Origin: Lactifluus volemus
Taxonomy: Eukaryota; Basidiomycota; Agaricomycetes; Russulales; Russulaceae
Assembly (NCBI GenBank): GCA_022376515.1
Contig: WTXI01000122.1
Coordinates: 1 to 64,000, forward strand
DNA: 64,000 nucleotides
Reading direction: 5' to 3'
Position numbers and translations under genes: made by a program. The stretch's first letter is position 1. Every line of letters starts with the position of its first letter. The notes beneath the pieces were generated by a model, which did not search any database, had not been told where the DNA came from, and saw nothing but the letters and a program-made list of their open reading frames with translations. Below, one piece after another: positions 46,915 through 58,035 of this stretch.

Positions 46915-49900
46915 GAAGTATCGAGGTGCCCCTTGCCATGCCCTTTGCGCCGGGAGTCCAACACCTGTTCGACTTCGTATTCTTCTTCTCCTTTGATTAC
47001 GTCAGGGGCTGGTTCTGTGAAGGCTTGTCCATTTTCCTCCGTCTCCTTATATGGGGATAGAAGAGACGCATGGAAAACAGGGTGGACATGTTTCTGACGC
47101 CACTGATCCAGAAGTTTCAGCTTGAATACTACCGGATTGATCACCTGAACCACAGAGAAGGGGCCGTATCGTTTTGGGGCCAGTTTAGCGAAGGGGTGCG
47201 AGGTTTTGAGGTTTTTCCCATCTAGCCAGACCTGATCTCCTTCTTGAAAGGGGGTGTAAGCTCGCCTCCCCTTCTTCCGCATGTTCCGCTTTTGGAGGAG
47301 GTCTTGCGCCCTTTGAATTGCTTGGCGCGCCTGGTTACGCTTCTCCATCAGATACTCTTTGTGCCTTTCCACTGCTGGCATCTTCCCTTCTTTTTCCGTT
47401 TGCCACACCGTGGGTGTGTGTCCCATGAGTAAGTCGAACGGGGTTTGTTTTGTTGTTTCATTAATCCACAAATTGTGTACAAATTGGGCTAGAGGCAACC
47501 AGCTGACCCAGTCGTTCTGTTGAAAATTTCCATAGACGCACAGGTATTGTTCTAGCCATTGGTTTGTTCGCTCTGATTGGCCATCTGTCTGGGGATGGTA
47601 TGCCGTACTGATGTTCTGGTCAATCCCCAATTGTCTGCACAATTCTTTGTCCATTTTGACGCAAAGCGCGGGTCGCGGTCCGAAATCACCCGTTTCGGGG
47701 GCCGTAATGGGGGAACACCTCTTTGGCATAGCATCTTGCAATCCCTCACTGTCGATGGTTTTATTGCAGGGGATAAAGAATGCCGCTTTGCTACAATCAT
47801 GGTCGGTGATGGTCAGGATGCTATCGTAGCCTTGCAACTCTGGGAGGTCTGTGATCAGGTCTAGGGCGATCGTCGAATACGGGGCATAGCTTTGTTTCGG
47901 GGGAATGGGCACCAAGGGGACCTTAGGCCTGGTCGTGCCACTTTTGGTGCTTTGGCAAGTGGCGCATCCCTGTACGTACTTGGTGACGAATGTCCTCATG
48001 GTGGGCCACCAATAGTCCTTGGTGATCGTGGACCAAGTTCTCATGATACCGGGGTGCCCTGCCGTCTTGTGGTTGTGGTACATTTACAGGATGCTTTGGT
48101 GCACTGCAGGGTCCTCTGGAACTGCCAACCGGTCATGGTGATACCACTTGGTTCCAAAGCGTGTCTGGTGCCTTCGCACTCCTTCCGTTTTCGTCCATTC
48201 TTCTAACTGTTGTCTGTGCTGTTCCTGGGCTCATTCTACCTCCTGCTCCAGCGATTGTTCTTCGGTGAAGAAATGCACAAAAAGTTCCAGAGGCAGGACT
48301 AGCACGTCTTTGTGGTCGTTCTCCCCCTGGTCGCATCCTGGTCGTCGCAACAACGGGTCGGCTTTGTTAGTCTTTCCTGGTCGATGTACGATTTTCATGT
48401 TGTATTCGGCCATCTTAGGGATGTAACGCGCCACCCGTTGACTGATCTTGTGAGCCTCTCTGTAGTATTGGAGGTTGGCATGGTCGCTGACGACGGTGAT
48501 AACGTGTGGAGAGCTTAATAGGAGGTGCCGCCAGTGCTCCAGCCCTCGGATCATTGCCAGTAGCTCCCGATCATGGATGTCATAGTTTCTTTCCGCTTGG
48601 TTGAATGTCCGCGAGTAGTAACCCACAGGGCGCAATTTCTGATCCTTGTCGGGTTGATGGAGGATCGCTCCACTGGCGTATTGTGAAGCGTCAACTTCTA
48701 AGACAAATGGTTCAGCCAGGTTAGGCCTCTGTAGGACTGGATCGCTAGTGACTGCCTTGATTAGTTGATCCACTGCCTGCGTACATTCTTCTGTCCACTT
48801 GAACTTGGTCGTCTTTTTCAATAGGTTGGTTAGGGGTCTAGCGACATTGGCAAATCCTGGAATAAACTGCCGCTGGTAGCCCAAGACTCCGAGCGTGCTG
48901 CGGACTTCTCGCACTGACTTCAGTTGGTGCGGCCACTCCTCTAACCCATGCTTCTTGCTAGGGTCGATGCGAATAGTTCCTTGGTCAATTATGTATCCCA
49001 AAAACTCGATTTCTTTTCTGGCGAACTGGCACTTCTCTGGTTTCAGGAAGAGTGACTCCTTTTCCAGAATTTCCAGGTACTCTTTGGTGATCTGATCATG
49101 CAACTCTGGGTTGTCGGGGGTCACGATGAGGAAATCGTCTAGGTACCAATGGACCCAGCGGGGGTATTTCTTTTTTAGATCGGCAAAGATGCGATCCGCC
49201 ATCCTTTGGAAGGCGGCGGGTGCATTGCACAACCCAAACGGCATGACCTTCGCTTCGAATAGTCCTTCGTCCGTCTTTACTGCTGTGATCCATTGGCTAT
49301 CTGGATGAATTCGAATGTTGTAGTATCCATCTCTAATGTCAAACTTGGACATCAGTTTGGCATCTCCCATTTGGTCAAAGATTGTGTCGATGCGTGGGAG
49401 GGGGTACACGTCTTTCACCGTCCATTCGTTTACTTTTCTGTAGTCATAGACTGGTCTTAGCTTCCCATCCTGTTTCTTGATGTAGAAGAAGGGGCTGGAC
49501 CATGCGGATTTCGACCTTGTAATGTATCCTTTGGCCTGCTGCTCTGTAAGGAACGTTCTCATGGACTTGGTTTCTTCCGCCGTTAATTTGTAGGTTTTGC
49601 AATTGATGGTCTTTGGAGTGTCTGGCAGAAGTGTGATAACCAGGTCCTCTGGGCGCGAAGGGGGAAAACGTTTGGCCTCTTCTTCCGAGAAGACTTTGGC
49701 ATATCTTTGGAATTGCTCTGGGACCGGCACCTTGCTTTGCCCCTTCCCTTCTCGCTGCGCCCATTGCTGGCTGAAACTTGATTTACACACTTTCATCCTT
49801 CGTGCTGCCCATTTTAGCTTCCAACTTCGTCCCGTGGTAGAGAGTCTAATGGGTGGGCCTCGGACTTTTCCTTCTTTCCAATTGATCTGTGGGTCAAACT

Positions 49901-50276
49901 CCCGTAACCAGGGGTATCCCAAGATGATTCGATCTTCACCTAAGTTCGTGATGTAAAAGATTTGTGCGGCTTCCTTGCGTCCTTTGAGGATGTTGAGGAG
50001 ACAGTAGCTGGTGATTTTACCATCTTGATTCTCCGTCCCGTCTACATTGAACACCGTTCGTGGTTCCTGGAGGTCTATGGATCCCAGGCCTAGTTTTTCT
50101 ACCATTCTTGGGTTGATGAAATTTTCTGTAGCACCACTGTCAAGTAGTGCTTTTTCAGCAGCCGTCTTGGTCGCATTCGTGAACGATAGGGGAATGTCCA
50201 GTGTATTTGTTCTCGAGATACGACATATTTGAGTAAGACGGGCTCGCACCCAGGCTGCACGGGTCGAGCCATTCAA
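46911..50276 (-). pseudogene. Ty3 pol: protease, RT, RNase H, integrase
   Basis: The 50276-48231 frame holds the retropepsin motif LLDSGATENFI, the reverse transcriptase (VYDYRKVNEWT; active site YLDD in WYLDDFLIV) and RNase H (LEVDASQYASGAIL; YDIHDRELLA). Two in-frame stops (48231-48233, 48084-48086) precede the integrase frame 48083-46911, which has the zinc-binding HHCC pattern (HNHKTAGHPG…CATCQ) and part of the catalytic core (LDLITDLP; TAYHPQTDGQSERT). The segment with the second catalytic Asp (VISDRDPRFASKW) is readable only in another frame at 47650-47720, so two frameshifts flank it. The pol frame begins -1 relative to gag at the gag stop. Catalytic residues are mostly present but the reading frame is broken. 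Confidence 0.92.
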
Positions 50277-52221
50277 AAATCCTCTTCTTCTACCAGCCCA
50301 TCCAAGGCGCCGTTGAAGGCTCCTTTCCCAATCTTGGCTCTGATGCTCCTGAGCATCTGGATGGGATCTTCGTCATCGCTAACTTGTGTAGTTTCGTCAT
50401 CTTCCTTCTTGCTAGCTCTAACTTTGGGTTGTTGAGCTGGCTTGGGATTGCTTTGTCCTTTCTTTTTAGGACAATCCCTGGAGAGGTGGCCTTGTTCTTT
50501 GCAGAAGAGACACCGCCCTTCCCTTCTCAGCCTTTGCTTCTCGTCTGCTTTTGCTGAGTCGGTTCTGGTGACATCGATATCCATAGCCCAGGGGTCTTTC
50601 TGAGGGGGGGCTTCTTTCTTTTTGGCCATGAGCTGGCTGGCCCACCGGGGCACGTCCTTCCTGAAGCTGATTTCATGCTTCAATTGTTGGTAAGCGTCAT
50701 GGTGCTGGGTGGCCAACTCTTGCCAGCCCCTCAGGGTGTTTGGGTTCGCCCCCACTTGTTTGAGCATGCTGGTGAGGAGGCCTAGGTCTAGTCCCCTCTT
50801 GTACATTCTGATGGTGCCGTTGCTGTCAGCATCCCACCCTGCCTTTTTCCTGAGGCGATTGAACTCGGCTATGTACTGGGCCAGGTTTCCTTTCTTCATC
50901 TCTAGATGTTCTAGCCTCATGATCGCATCGTCTTCTTCATTGGTATCTTTGAAGGCATCATCTAGGGCGTCCTCAAAGTTGGTCCACAGGATTTCTGCAT
51001 TTTCTCCATGTTGGACTACTTCCTGCTCAATGGTATCTAGGTAATCTTGCACCCATGCTGACACCAGGGGTCCTTTGACCATTCCTAGCATTGTCATGAC
51101 GCGATTGTAGGGGACTAGCATGTCGTCGTGGTTTCGGTTGATGGCTTTGTACATGCGCCATTCAGTTTTGAAGACATCGTAAAGGCCTTTTTCTCCTTTG
51201 AATGGCGTGGGTGGTATTCCTTTTAGTCCGTTCCTGGGGGGAGCAACTGGTTGAGCTCCAGCTGCCGCGACTGCCATACCTCCGCCGCCCCCACCACCTC
51301 CACCGCTGCCACCCCCTTGGCTGGGTCCTGCTGCGGTTGTGGTTTGTACTGGCTGGGTCAATGTGGCTGAGCGAGTGAACATTGGTGTTGGCGAGGTGAT
51401 GCTGAGCGCACTCATGGCGCGATCTATCGGGGTAACTGGGGTAACCAGTCTGGGCTCCTCATTTTCTTGTGTTGGCGGAGGCTGTCTGGTTTGATTGCTT
51501 TCTGAGGAGGAGTTTTCTCCAGTTGAATCTTGTTGAGGGGACGTTCCCCCACCTTTGTCCTCACTTTCATCTTCACTTGTTTCTGATGGTTGCATCGAGG
51601 GGGGGAGAGCTAGTTCATTGAGGATGTAGTCGTATTTGGTGAACTTCATAGTGGGATCGGTCCAGTAATCGTCATTTGACCAATAGATGTTGTACCACCG
51701 ATTGTTGATGAACTCGCAGGGAGACCTGTACTTGGCTCTTGATCCTGCTTCTTCGTGATAGGAGTGATAGGTTGTCGGTTTCTGGTATAATTGATACGTT
51801 TGTCTCCTTTCTTCCAGGAATCTGATGCTTCCTTTCTGTTCGATGGTTAGGTCGTCGTCCTCTCTGGGAATGACTCTAGTTCCTAGGTCGTCTTCGTTTG
51901 TATCCCAGACAACGATCAAAGACCCGTCGTTATTCCTGTCCAGCCTTGCGTATGAAAGGCAATATGATCCCCTGGTAGATAGAGGATCAATGTGTCTCCT
52001 TGTTCAGATTGGAACAACTCTGTTCCTGCACCCAAGATTGTTTCTAGGTGCCCAATGGTGCGCACGCAGGAAATGCTAACTTCTTTCCAGCACCTTTGTT
52101 CCGATCTTCGTTTGGCGTTATACTGTTTCTGTATCGCCTCGTTCTTGTTCAAGTGTGTGTGAATCAACAATTCTTTGATTCGCAGGTAGATTGGTTGTTG
52201 TAGATAGTCCCAGGTGGACAT
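50273..52221 (-). pseudogene. Ty3 gag (capsid/nucleocapsid)
   Basis: The main frame (51919-50273) contains the capsid region (FKTEWRMYKAINRNHDDML; IAEFNRLRKKAGWD) and one CCHC zinc knuckle (CLFCKEQGHLSRDC) before an acidic tail. It has no ATG at its left border. A separate 101-codon frame starting ATG at 52221 and overlapping its end (down to 51916) looks like the true N-terminus, so one frameshift near 51930 divides gag. The gag stop TGA at 50273-50275 is preceded by a T-run. Confidence 0.85.
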
Positions 52222-52244
52222 CTACTGGTGAGAGCTTCGGCTTT

Positions 52245-52758
52245 TGTTATGGCTCGACTAGGGCCGGGTCCCAACTAGGGTTCAAGAGTTCTTGATCTCT
52301 CCCAAGATCTAGGTTCAGGGTCACTCAAGGTGACGACGCGCAGAACCCTGTGGTGTTGTAGCACAACCACCAAGCTTCGATGGCCCTACTAGGGCGTATA
52401 GGAGGGTAAGAGAAAAGGAGGAAAGTAAAGGGGAGTTCTTGTCTCTCAGGAGAGGGTAAATGAGTCGATTGGAGTTAAAGCCGAAGCTGGGGTACAAGCT
52501 ACCAGCTGAGGCCTACTTATACAATCTGTGCTAATTGTTCTACCAAACTAGGGTGGACAATAAGCAAGTGGTCAAGAACAATAGGGAACTAGAACAATAG
52601 AGATGCGAGACAATAACACTGGACCAATCGGGACAAACAATAGAGCATCAAGACAATAGAACAGTCAGCACAATAGAAACAACAGGGAAGGGACGTCATC
52701 AGTATGAGTAAGCGGGTTAGGGAAGCATAGGGTCCAACGTGTCCTGCATTCTGTAACA
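52245..52758 (-). repeat. 5' LTR of the Ty3 element
   Basis: 514 bp, partner of 44414-44927. The sequence just inside, AAAGCCGAAGCTCTCACC on the minus strand, is where a primer-binding site should lie; it does not resemble the usual tRNA 3' ends, so the priming mode is unclear. Confidence 0.95.
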
Positions 52759-52789
52759 TATCATTGGCGTGACCCGTCAGGGTCACGCC
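52759..52789. repeat. R1 end with palindrome
   Basis: Contains GGCGTGACCC-GTCA-GGGTCACGCC (52766-52789), a perfect 10-bp stem with a 4-base loop. The same motif, slightly mutated, ends the R1 copy at 60068-60085. Confidence 0.75.
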
Positions 52790-54536
52790 CTGCCCATGCC
52801 TCACCCCGTGTGCAAAGTACTTGGTCTGCCTCGAATCTCTCAAGGGGATACACCCAGTCTAGGTGAGCTTTGTCCCACGTTTCCTGCTCCCCCACCCGCC
52901 TCATTACCATTTCCATCACGCATCGTAACCCTCGTCGTTCCTTGTTCACCTCATATCACTGTCCGCAATCCTCGATCAACAAGAACACTTTCAAGGAGTT
53001 GGACCTCTTGGCTATACTGCATAACCTTCAACTTCGTGTGTCTCCTTTTCTTTCCCCAAGTTCAAAGGCTGCTAATCCTATAGCTCCAATCACGAAATTA
53101 CTTTCTCTTTGACTCTGACCTTCAGTTTCGTGCTGCAGGCTGTCGACGGAAGCGGGAGCAGGCAGATACCTATTAAGACGCCGTATTGACTGGTGTGCTT
53201 GAGTCCGATTGTACTTGCGTCACATTCGACACACATGGCAAGGTATTGTCCACACATTTTGCAGACTGCTCGGCACTACCCAACAACTCGCACCCGGGCC
53301 TGATGGTAACCTCTTGCCCGCTCTACTCACTCTCGGTAGCCAAGTCTTCCTCCTGCAACACAAGCGTTGGGGCTGCCACTCTTCAAGTGTCTGCGGGGAT
53401 TCCGGCTGATGAGGCAGCGGCGGCGGCGTGAAAAGCGGTGACTCGATCATCATCATCAGCTCTTCGAAAGCAGACACTTGATCATGATCCACCGGCAGGA
53501 GCGACAGCATCGCCAACGTTGTCATCCAGTCAGACAACACCACTGGCGGCGGCAGTTGAGTCAGCTCCAGCTCCATTGTGGCAGGCGTAGGCACTTGTTG
53601 AGAAAGACTCGTCCCAAACGTCCATTTGGGTAGCACCACGACTGGGGGTGGCGGATCAGGAAACATTATTGGAGTGGGTACCTGTTCGGGGAGCAGCTCC
53701 ATCATGGGCAGCAGTCTGGGTCCCTGTATCGTGTGTGGCTCCTCTGCTATGGACGAGAGAGTGACCGTGAACCAACGGGCTACTGACGCTTGTCCCCGTG
53801 GTCTGCTGTGCCGTGGTATTACCTGCCAATCAAGTGCTGCTCTGTCTCGATCCGTGTATAGGTCCTCGCTGCAGGCCTATGGCGGGCCCTACTTGACGAC
53901 CCTGTCACCTCCAGAACCCTGTTGCACCAGAAGGACAACAGCAGCAGTCGCGAGGTCGCCGTAAGCTTACAAAGCACATCCCCGAAGACCGATTCGCAAG
54001 TGGGGAGCGTGACTTGGAGATTGTCAAACTTTCGGATGTTGTCGCAGAATACACATTGTTGAGCACACAGCTGGATCTCGTGAGAAAGGACCCGGAATTT
54101 TTGTGCACGATCGGTGAGCACCCGCACAGCCCAGTCAGGGGAGAATGGGGATGCTGATGATTTGAACCTTGCTCGCGGGCAGCCGGGTCAACATCAACGC
54201 CATGTATGCCTCGTCCCAATATCCCAGGTTGGGTGAGCCTCTGATGATCACACTCCACAAGCCCAATCTGGCAGGGCTCGGACATTCGACAGTTGCGCTT
54301 TGAAGATAATGCATACCGCAGAAGAGATGCTTCATGCCAGGTCATGCCAAGCACCGTGTTGAGACAGTGGCATATTCTGCCATCAGGAACAGAGGTATAT
54401 GGGTGACAGCACTGCATTCAGTTTATATCGCTCTGAGACTCCCAGGCACTCCAGGTGCATTCCCCTCAGGTGCCGTATCGAGACAGAGGCATGTTCTCCG
54501 GTTGCTGTCTATCAGATTCTTGTGAGTGATGGCATG
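52790..54536. other. Region between Ty3 and hAT elements; gene content unclear
   Basis: Holds a Pro-rich minus-strand frame (53705-53220, 161 codons: PLPHQPESP, VLSDWMTTLAMLSLLPVD) and another minus-strand frame with Cys residues (54127-53819: LCAQQCVFCDNIRKFDNLQV). GT/AG sites occur near their ends, so a multi-exon gene or a transposon-derived gene is possible, but no family is recognised. Confidence 0.3.
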
Positions 54537-55320
54537 GTGCCAGTTAGTGTTGTGGGGGCTTGCAGCTATTGACAGCTTAGCCATAAGCTGGAGCCAGCTT
54601 ATCCTTAGCTGGATGTAGCCGAGCCCAGGCTAGCCCCCATTTTAGTTAGACTGTAGGCGGCTTCCAATCACAACTGAGCCCGGCTAAGCCTACCCGAAAG
54701 CCGGGCCTGGTCACATGATTGTGTTGAAAAGTCAACCAAGACCCCTGGCAACCTCGGTGTCACTTCCCCCCCTGCTTGCTCTCCTCTGTCGCCACGTTCC
54801 CCACTTCTCTCTCCTTCGATCATTGAATTTCGCAGTTTCCGATGGCGCCAGTTCTTCTGCCACATGTTCGTCGTATATGGTGCCCGTCCCGGTGGTGCAT
54901 TGCTAGGAAAACCCGGTCACTCTCATCAATGCCCTCGACCCCACTCAATGTGGTACTTCAAACGAAGCTGTTCTTCTGCGCACAGCGCTTGGTGTGCAGC
55001 CCGGTCTCTTGGTGCTTTTGCTTAGCATTGTGATGCCTAAGTGTGGAGGGAAGGCCAAAACAATTGAACACAAGCAGCTCGAGCAATGGGCCTGGGTTAG
55101 ATTAGCAGAGCTAGCAGTGTTTGATTGTATGTCCTGTCCTTGATTGCCAGCTATCAATGAGGTGCTGACTTCGATTTTAGGTACCACCTCTTTCGGTCTC
55201 CGTGCCCAGACAGATTGGGGCATGATCTCCCATACCCCCACTTTCGCCACATCGTTGAGCGATTTATCGACCCTCGCCGCTCGCCATACTATGGGACGAC
55301 TATTCGCTCTTGGACTGTGC

Positions 55321-56704
55321 ATCAGGAAAATCCAGAAAAAACTTAGTTGGCTTAACTAGCTTATTTCATTTTTAAGCCTGTCAAGTTGCTCAAGCTGCTT
55401 ATTTTTTACTTAGAAAATGAGTATGTAAAACAAGTAAGCAAATCAAGGCCAAAGATAAGCACATTAAGTAATTAAGATGTGTAAGACACTTAAGACAAGC
55501 AAAACAGAAATAAAAAATTAATTTATGTAATTTAACTAAAGTCCGAAAAAAAATATGCTAAGTCGCGACTCGCGAAATTTTCGCTAAGTCGTTACAGTGG
55601 GTGTATTATTTACTACTGTTTGCACAATGTTGATTTTCGTGCCTCTCGTAGTCTGCCGCCCCTTTCCATCTCTCCCTCTATCCCACTCCGTCGTTGTCTG
55701 CCTCGCCCCAACACGTCCCACCGCTGCCTCCTCCGCGTCCCCTCCTTCTCTGCCCCTGCCTCTGCCTCCTTCTCTGCCTCCCTCTCTGCCTCCCTCTCTG
55801 GCTCTGGCTCTGGCTCTTGTTCTGGCTCTGCCTCTTCGCGTCGTCATGCGCCTCCTGTACCCGCGCCTCCCCCACCACTTTTGTTTCCTCTTGGATTCAC
55901 TGCCTCTGTGAGGCAGTCTACGTTGTCGCGCTGCCTGCGTCGACGTCCTGGTACGTTATCACGCTGCCTGCCCCGCCTCAACGCGAACTGACTTTTTTTT
56001 CTTTTTTTTCGTCGCCTCCTCCTCCTTGACTACCTCCTCCCGCGCTGCCGCCTCTGCTGCCTGGACCACCACCCCCTGCGCCTCCTCCTCCTACATCTCG
56101 CACCTCCTCCCGCGCCTCCCGTGCCTCCTCCCACGTCCCGCACCTTCTCCTGCGCTTCCTCCTGCTCCGCACCTCCTGTGCGTCCCGTGCGTTCTCTCTC
56201 GCCTCCCATGCGCCTCGCCTCCGCCCGCGCGTTCTCTCGCGCCTCCCACGCCCCACGCCCCCTCCCGCGCCCCCCTCCCGCGCCTCCCGCGGCCTCCTCC
56301 CACGCCTCCCGCGGCCTCCTCCCACGCCTCCACCACCACCACCACCACCACCTCCTCCCTGTGGCCCTGCAGCCCCCACCCCTGCCAGGGCTGTTCCACC
56401 AAGGCTGGTGGAACCATTGTCTCCTGTACATAGTCATGTTGTAGTTTAGCTCAATATATGATTTTTATTGCCCTAAATCTGTGTGCTTGAAAACTTTTGG
56501 TAAGCACAGATCTAAGCTGCCATTTAAGTGAACTAAGCCCAAAATAAGCATCAATAAGCCCTGGCTAAGTCAAATTAAGGAGAAGACCTAGCTTAGCCTA
56601 AGCATGGCCAGCTTAGAGACATTTTGCTTAAAAGTGCTTAGAAGTGTTGTTAAGTCATATTAAGCATGCTCAAGTGCTGTTAAGAAAAACTCGGATTTTC
56701 CTGA
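55321..56704. mobile_element. Nested inverted-repeat element inside left hAT
   Basis: Perfect 12-bp inverted ends TCAGGAAAATCC at 55322-55333 and 56693-56704, flanked by TGTGC on both sides (55316-55320 and 56705-56709). GCTTA/TAAGC motifs crowd both subterminal regions. The core is the pyrimidine-rich tract. Removing the unit and one TGTGC restores an open exon ending in a GTAAGG splice donor. Partner copy at 61322-62704. Confidence 0.65.
55640..56390 (+). repeat. Pyrimidine-rich low-complexity tract
   Basis: About 750 bp of C/T-rich, largely purine-free sequence with repeats of CTCTGCCTC, GGCTCTGGCTCT, CGCGCCTCC and CCACCACCA. Open frames here are compositional artefacts. The strand asymmetry could favour triplex or R-loop structures. 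Confidence 0.8.
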
Positions 56705-56878
56705 TGTGCCGCCCTCGCGCGTAAGGTCGGCTCGTGCCAAGGTAAAGACGGAGGGTGCACATTATTCATAATTATTGTATTTGTGTTGTGATTGTTGATC
56801 TTGGAGAGGGCACTGTCCCATCGCCTGTTGGTATAGATTCGTGATGCTACTCAGAGCAGACAATACTGATCTGCGCAT

Positions 56879-57642
56879 GACATATTGCGCATTCGTAGTC
56901 TGCGCTCTTCTCGACAATTGGTCCTGTATCGACCTTCCACGAGCACTCTCGTACATCCAACGGTATCGGGTATGGTCTCTATCACCGCCGCCTTGCTCGC
57001 CCGCCACCTGCTAATATGTGAGTGTGGGGTTTTTTTTTCTTTTTTCAGACGTATGAAGGCGGGTATGGTCAGACGCCACTCTGCGAGTCCCTCGGTGGAC
57101 CAACGTACTGTGCCCTCGCGTCTATGCATCTCGTACCTGCAGAACATCCATGTGTTTCGCAGGTGCGTCTACAACCCACTGAGTGGCGCACGACTGTGCG
57201 ATGGTTGCTGCACATGCAATCACAACAGACACCACAGATGCAGACGGAGGCGAAACTGGGTGGCAGCTTTGCGGGGCAGATGAACAAACTGGCGGACGCG
57301 TGCTATGGGTTTTGGTGCGATGCCGCTCTCGCCATATGTCCCTTCCCTTTTCGATTCCTTGCTGCGCAATCAACTCACAACACACCCAACATGCCTGCGA
57401 CTCCTTTCCTTTTTTTTTTTTCCCACCTTCTTACCTTTGCACCTCGTTGTCCAGAGCGCCTCAGCGCGTGCACGCTAGACAGGGAAGACCAGGAGACCCG
57501 TCTCACGCTGCTTGGCTCCTTTGCAGTGTGCAACGTGCGCGAAGCTGTCACGCACATCGCCGGGCAGATGTTTGTCCGTGCCGTGCTAGGCGCGGATTCA
57601 CAGTCGCGCAACAGCGACATTTACGATACCAGTATGCTGTAA
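56879..57642 (+). pseudogene. CDC43: Captured geranylgeranyltransferase-I beta-subunit fragment
   Basis: Words diagnostic of the GGTase-I beta subunit appear in order: CAFVVCALLDNWSCIDLPRA, then after an intron (GTATGG donor about 56963, TTTCAG acceptor before 57052) TYEGGYGQTPLCESLGG, TYCALASMHLVP, RTVRWLLHMQ, GGSFAGQMNKLADACYGFW and a degraded C-terminal part. In family members GGFxGRxNKxxDxCYxFW carries zinc and substrate residues; here it is altered. The N-terminal half is absent and a polypyrimidine-flanked intron follows. Because the intron is still there the fragment was captured as DNA. It could give antisense or small RNA against the host gene but not a working enzyme. Confidence 0.83.
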
Positions 57643-58035
57643 TGCTGCTGCGTTCAGTGCTGCGAGTTGCCCTAGACTGTGAAGTGTTTTACAAAGGTGG
57701 TTCTGAGCTTGATTCAGTGAGATTAAGGCAGCTGCGAAGGCACAGTAGTATTACATAATGAGTTTGAGTTTGAGACTAAGCCAGGCTAAGCCGACAAGCC
57801 CTATGCTCTAAGCTGAGGCTTAGCCTTGGCTAACGGTTCTGGCTAAGGTGGCTTGGCTAAATCTGGCAAGCTGATGCCATGGCTAAAGGGGGCTTGGCTT
57901 CGGCTAGCTCCGGCTCGTCGAGCCCCGCAACACTAGTGCCAGTGCCGTGTATCTTGTCAGAATCCATATACTGCGTCAAAGACTTTTTCTTGATTCGCCT
58001 AATTCTCAATTTTGACTTCTGTAACATGAACTATA

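Larger units (their letters stand above)
44414..52758 (-). mobile_element. Full-length Ty3/gypsy chromovirus (defective)
   Basis: An 8345-bp element is bounded by two 514-bp LTRs beginning TGTTA and ending TAACA, with the 5-bp duplication TATCA at 44409-44413 and 52759-52763. Its coding strand is minus: gag nearest the right LTR, then protease, reverse transcriptase, RNase H, integrase and a chromodomain, the order and content of chromoviruses. A frameshift in gag, in-frame stops at 48231-48233 and 48084-48086, frameshifts in integrase and before the chromodomain, and a nested solo LTR show that it cannot move by itself. LTR divergence of 8 in 514 suggests a fairly recent insertion. Confidence 0.95.
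54545..57935 (+). mobile_element. hAT-type element with captured host gene, left copy
   Basis: 3391 bp starting TAGTGTTGTGGGG and ending CCCCGCAACACTA, with a perfect 8-bp duplication GTGCCAGT at 54537-54544 and 57936-57943. Terminal inverted repeats of about 13 bp plus 8-bp duplication define a hAT superfamily element. Subterminal regions are full of short AGCTTA/GGCT motifs, as in many hAT elements. No transposase is present; instead the interior has a captured geranylgeranyltransferase gene piece, another exon-like stretch (54900-55320) and a nested inverted-repeat element. It is therefore non-autonomous. An almost identical copy lies inverted at 60091-63480. Confidence 0.93.

Noticed and set aside
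48231..50276. A functional, autonomous retrotransposon
   Set aside because: Two in-frame stops, integrase frameshifts, a gag frameshift and a nested solo LTR make autonomous activity impossible.
44928..52244. Recognisable tRNA primer-binding site next to the 5' LTR
   Set aside because: The sequence after the LTR does not match common fungal primer tRNA 3' ends; self-priming cannot be judged without the transcript start.
52766..52789. Helitron 3' terminal hairpin
   Set aside because: The palindrome is not followed by CTRR at the right distance, and the second copy is followed by a hAT insertion; the type of element is undetermined.
55584..56437. Long open frames on both strands in the pyrimidine-rich tract
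   Set aside because: All frames are open because of base composition (Pro/Leu/Ser or Gly/Arg/Glu repeats); no domain and no splice or start support.
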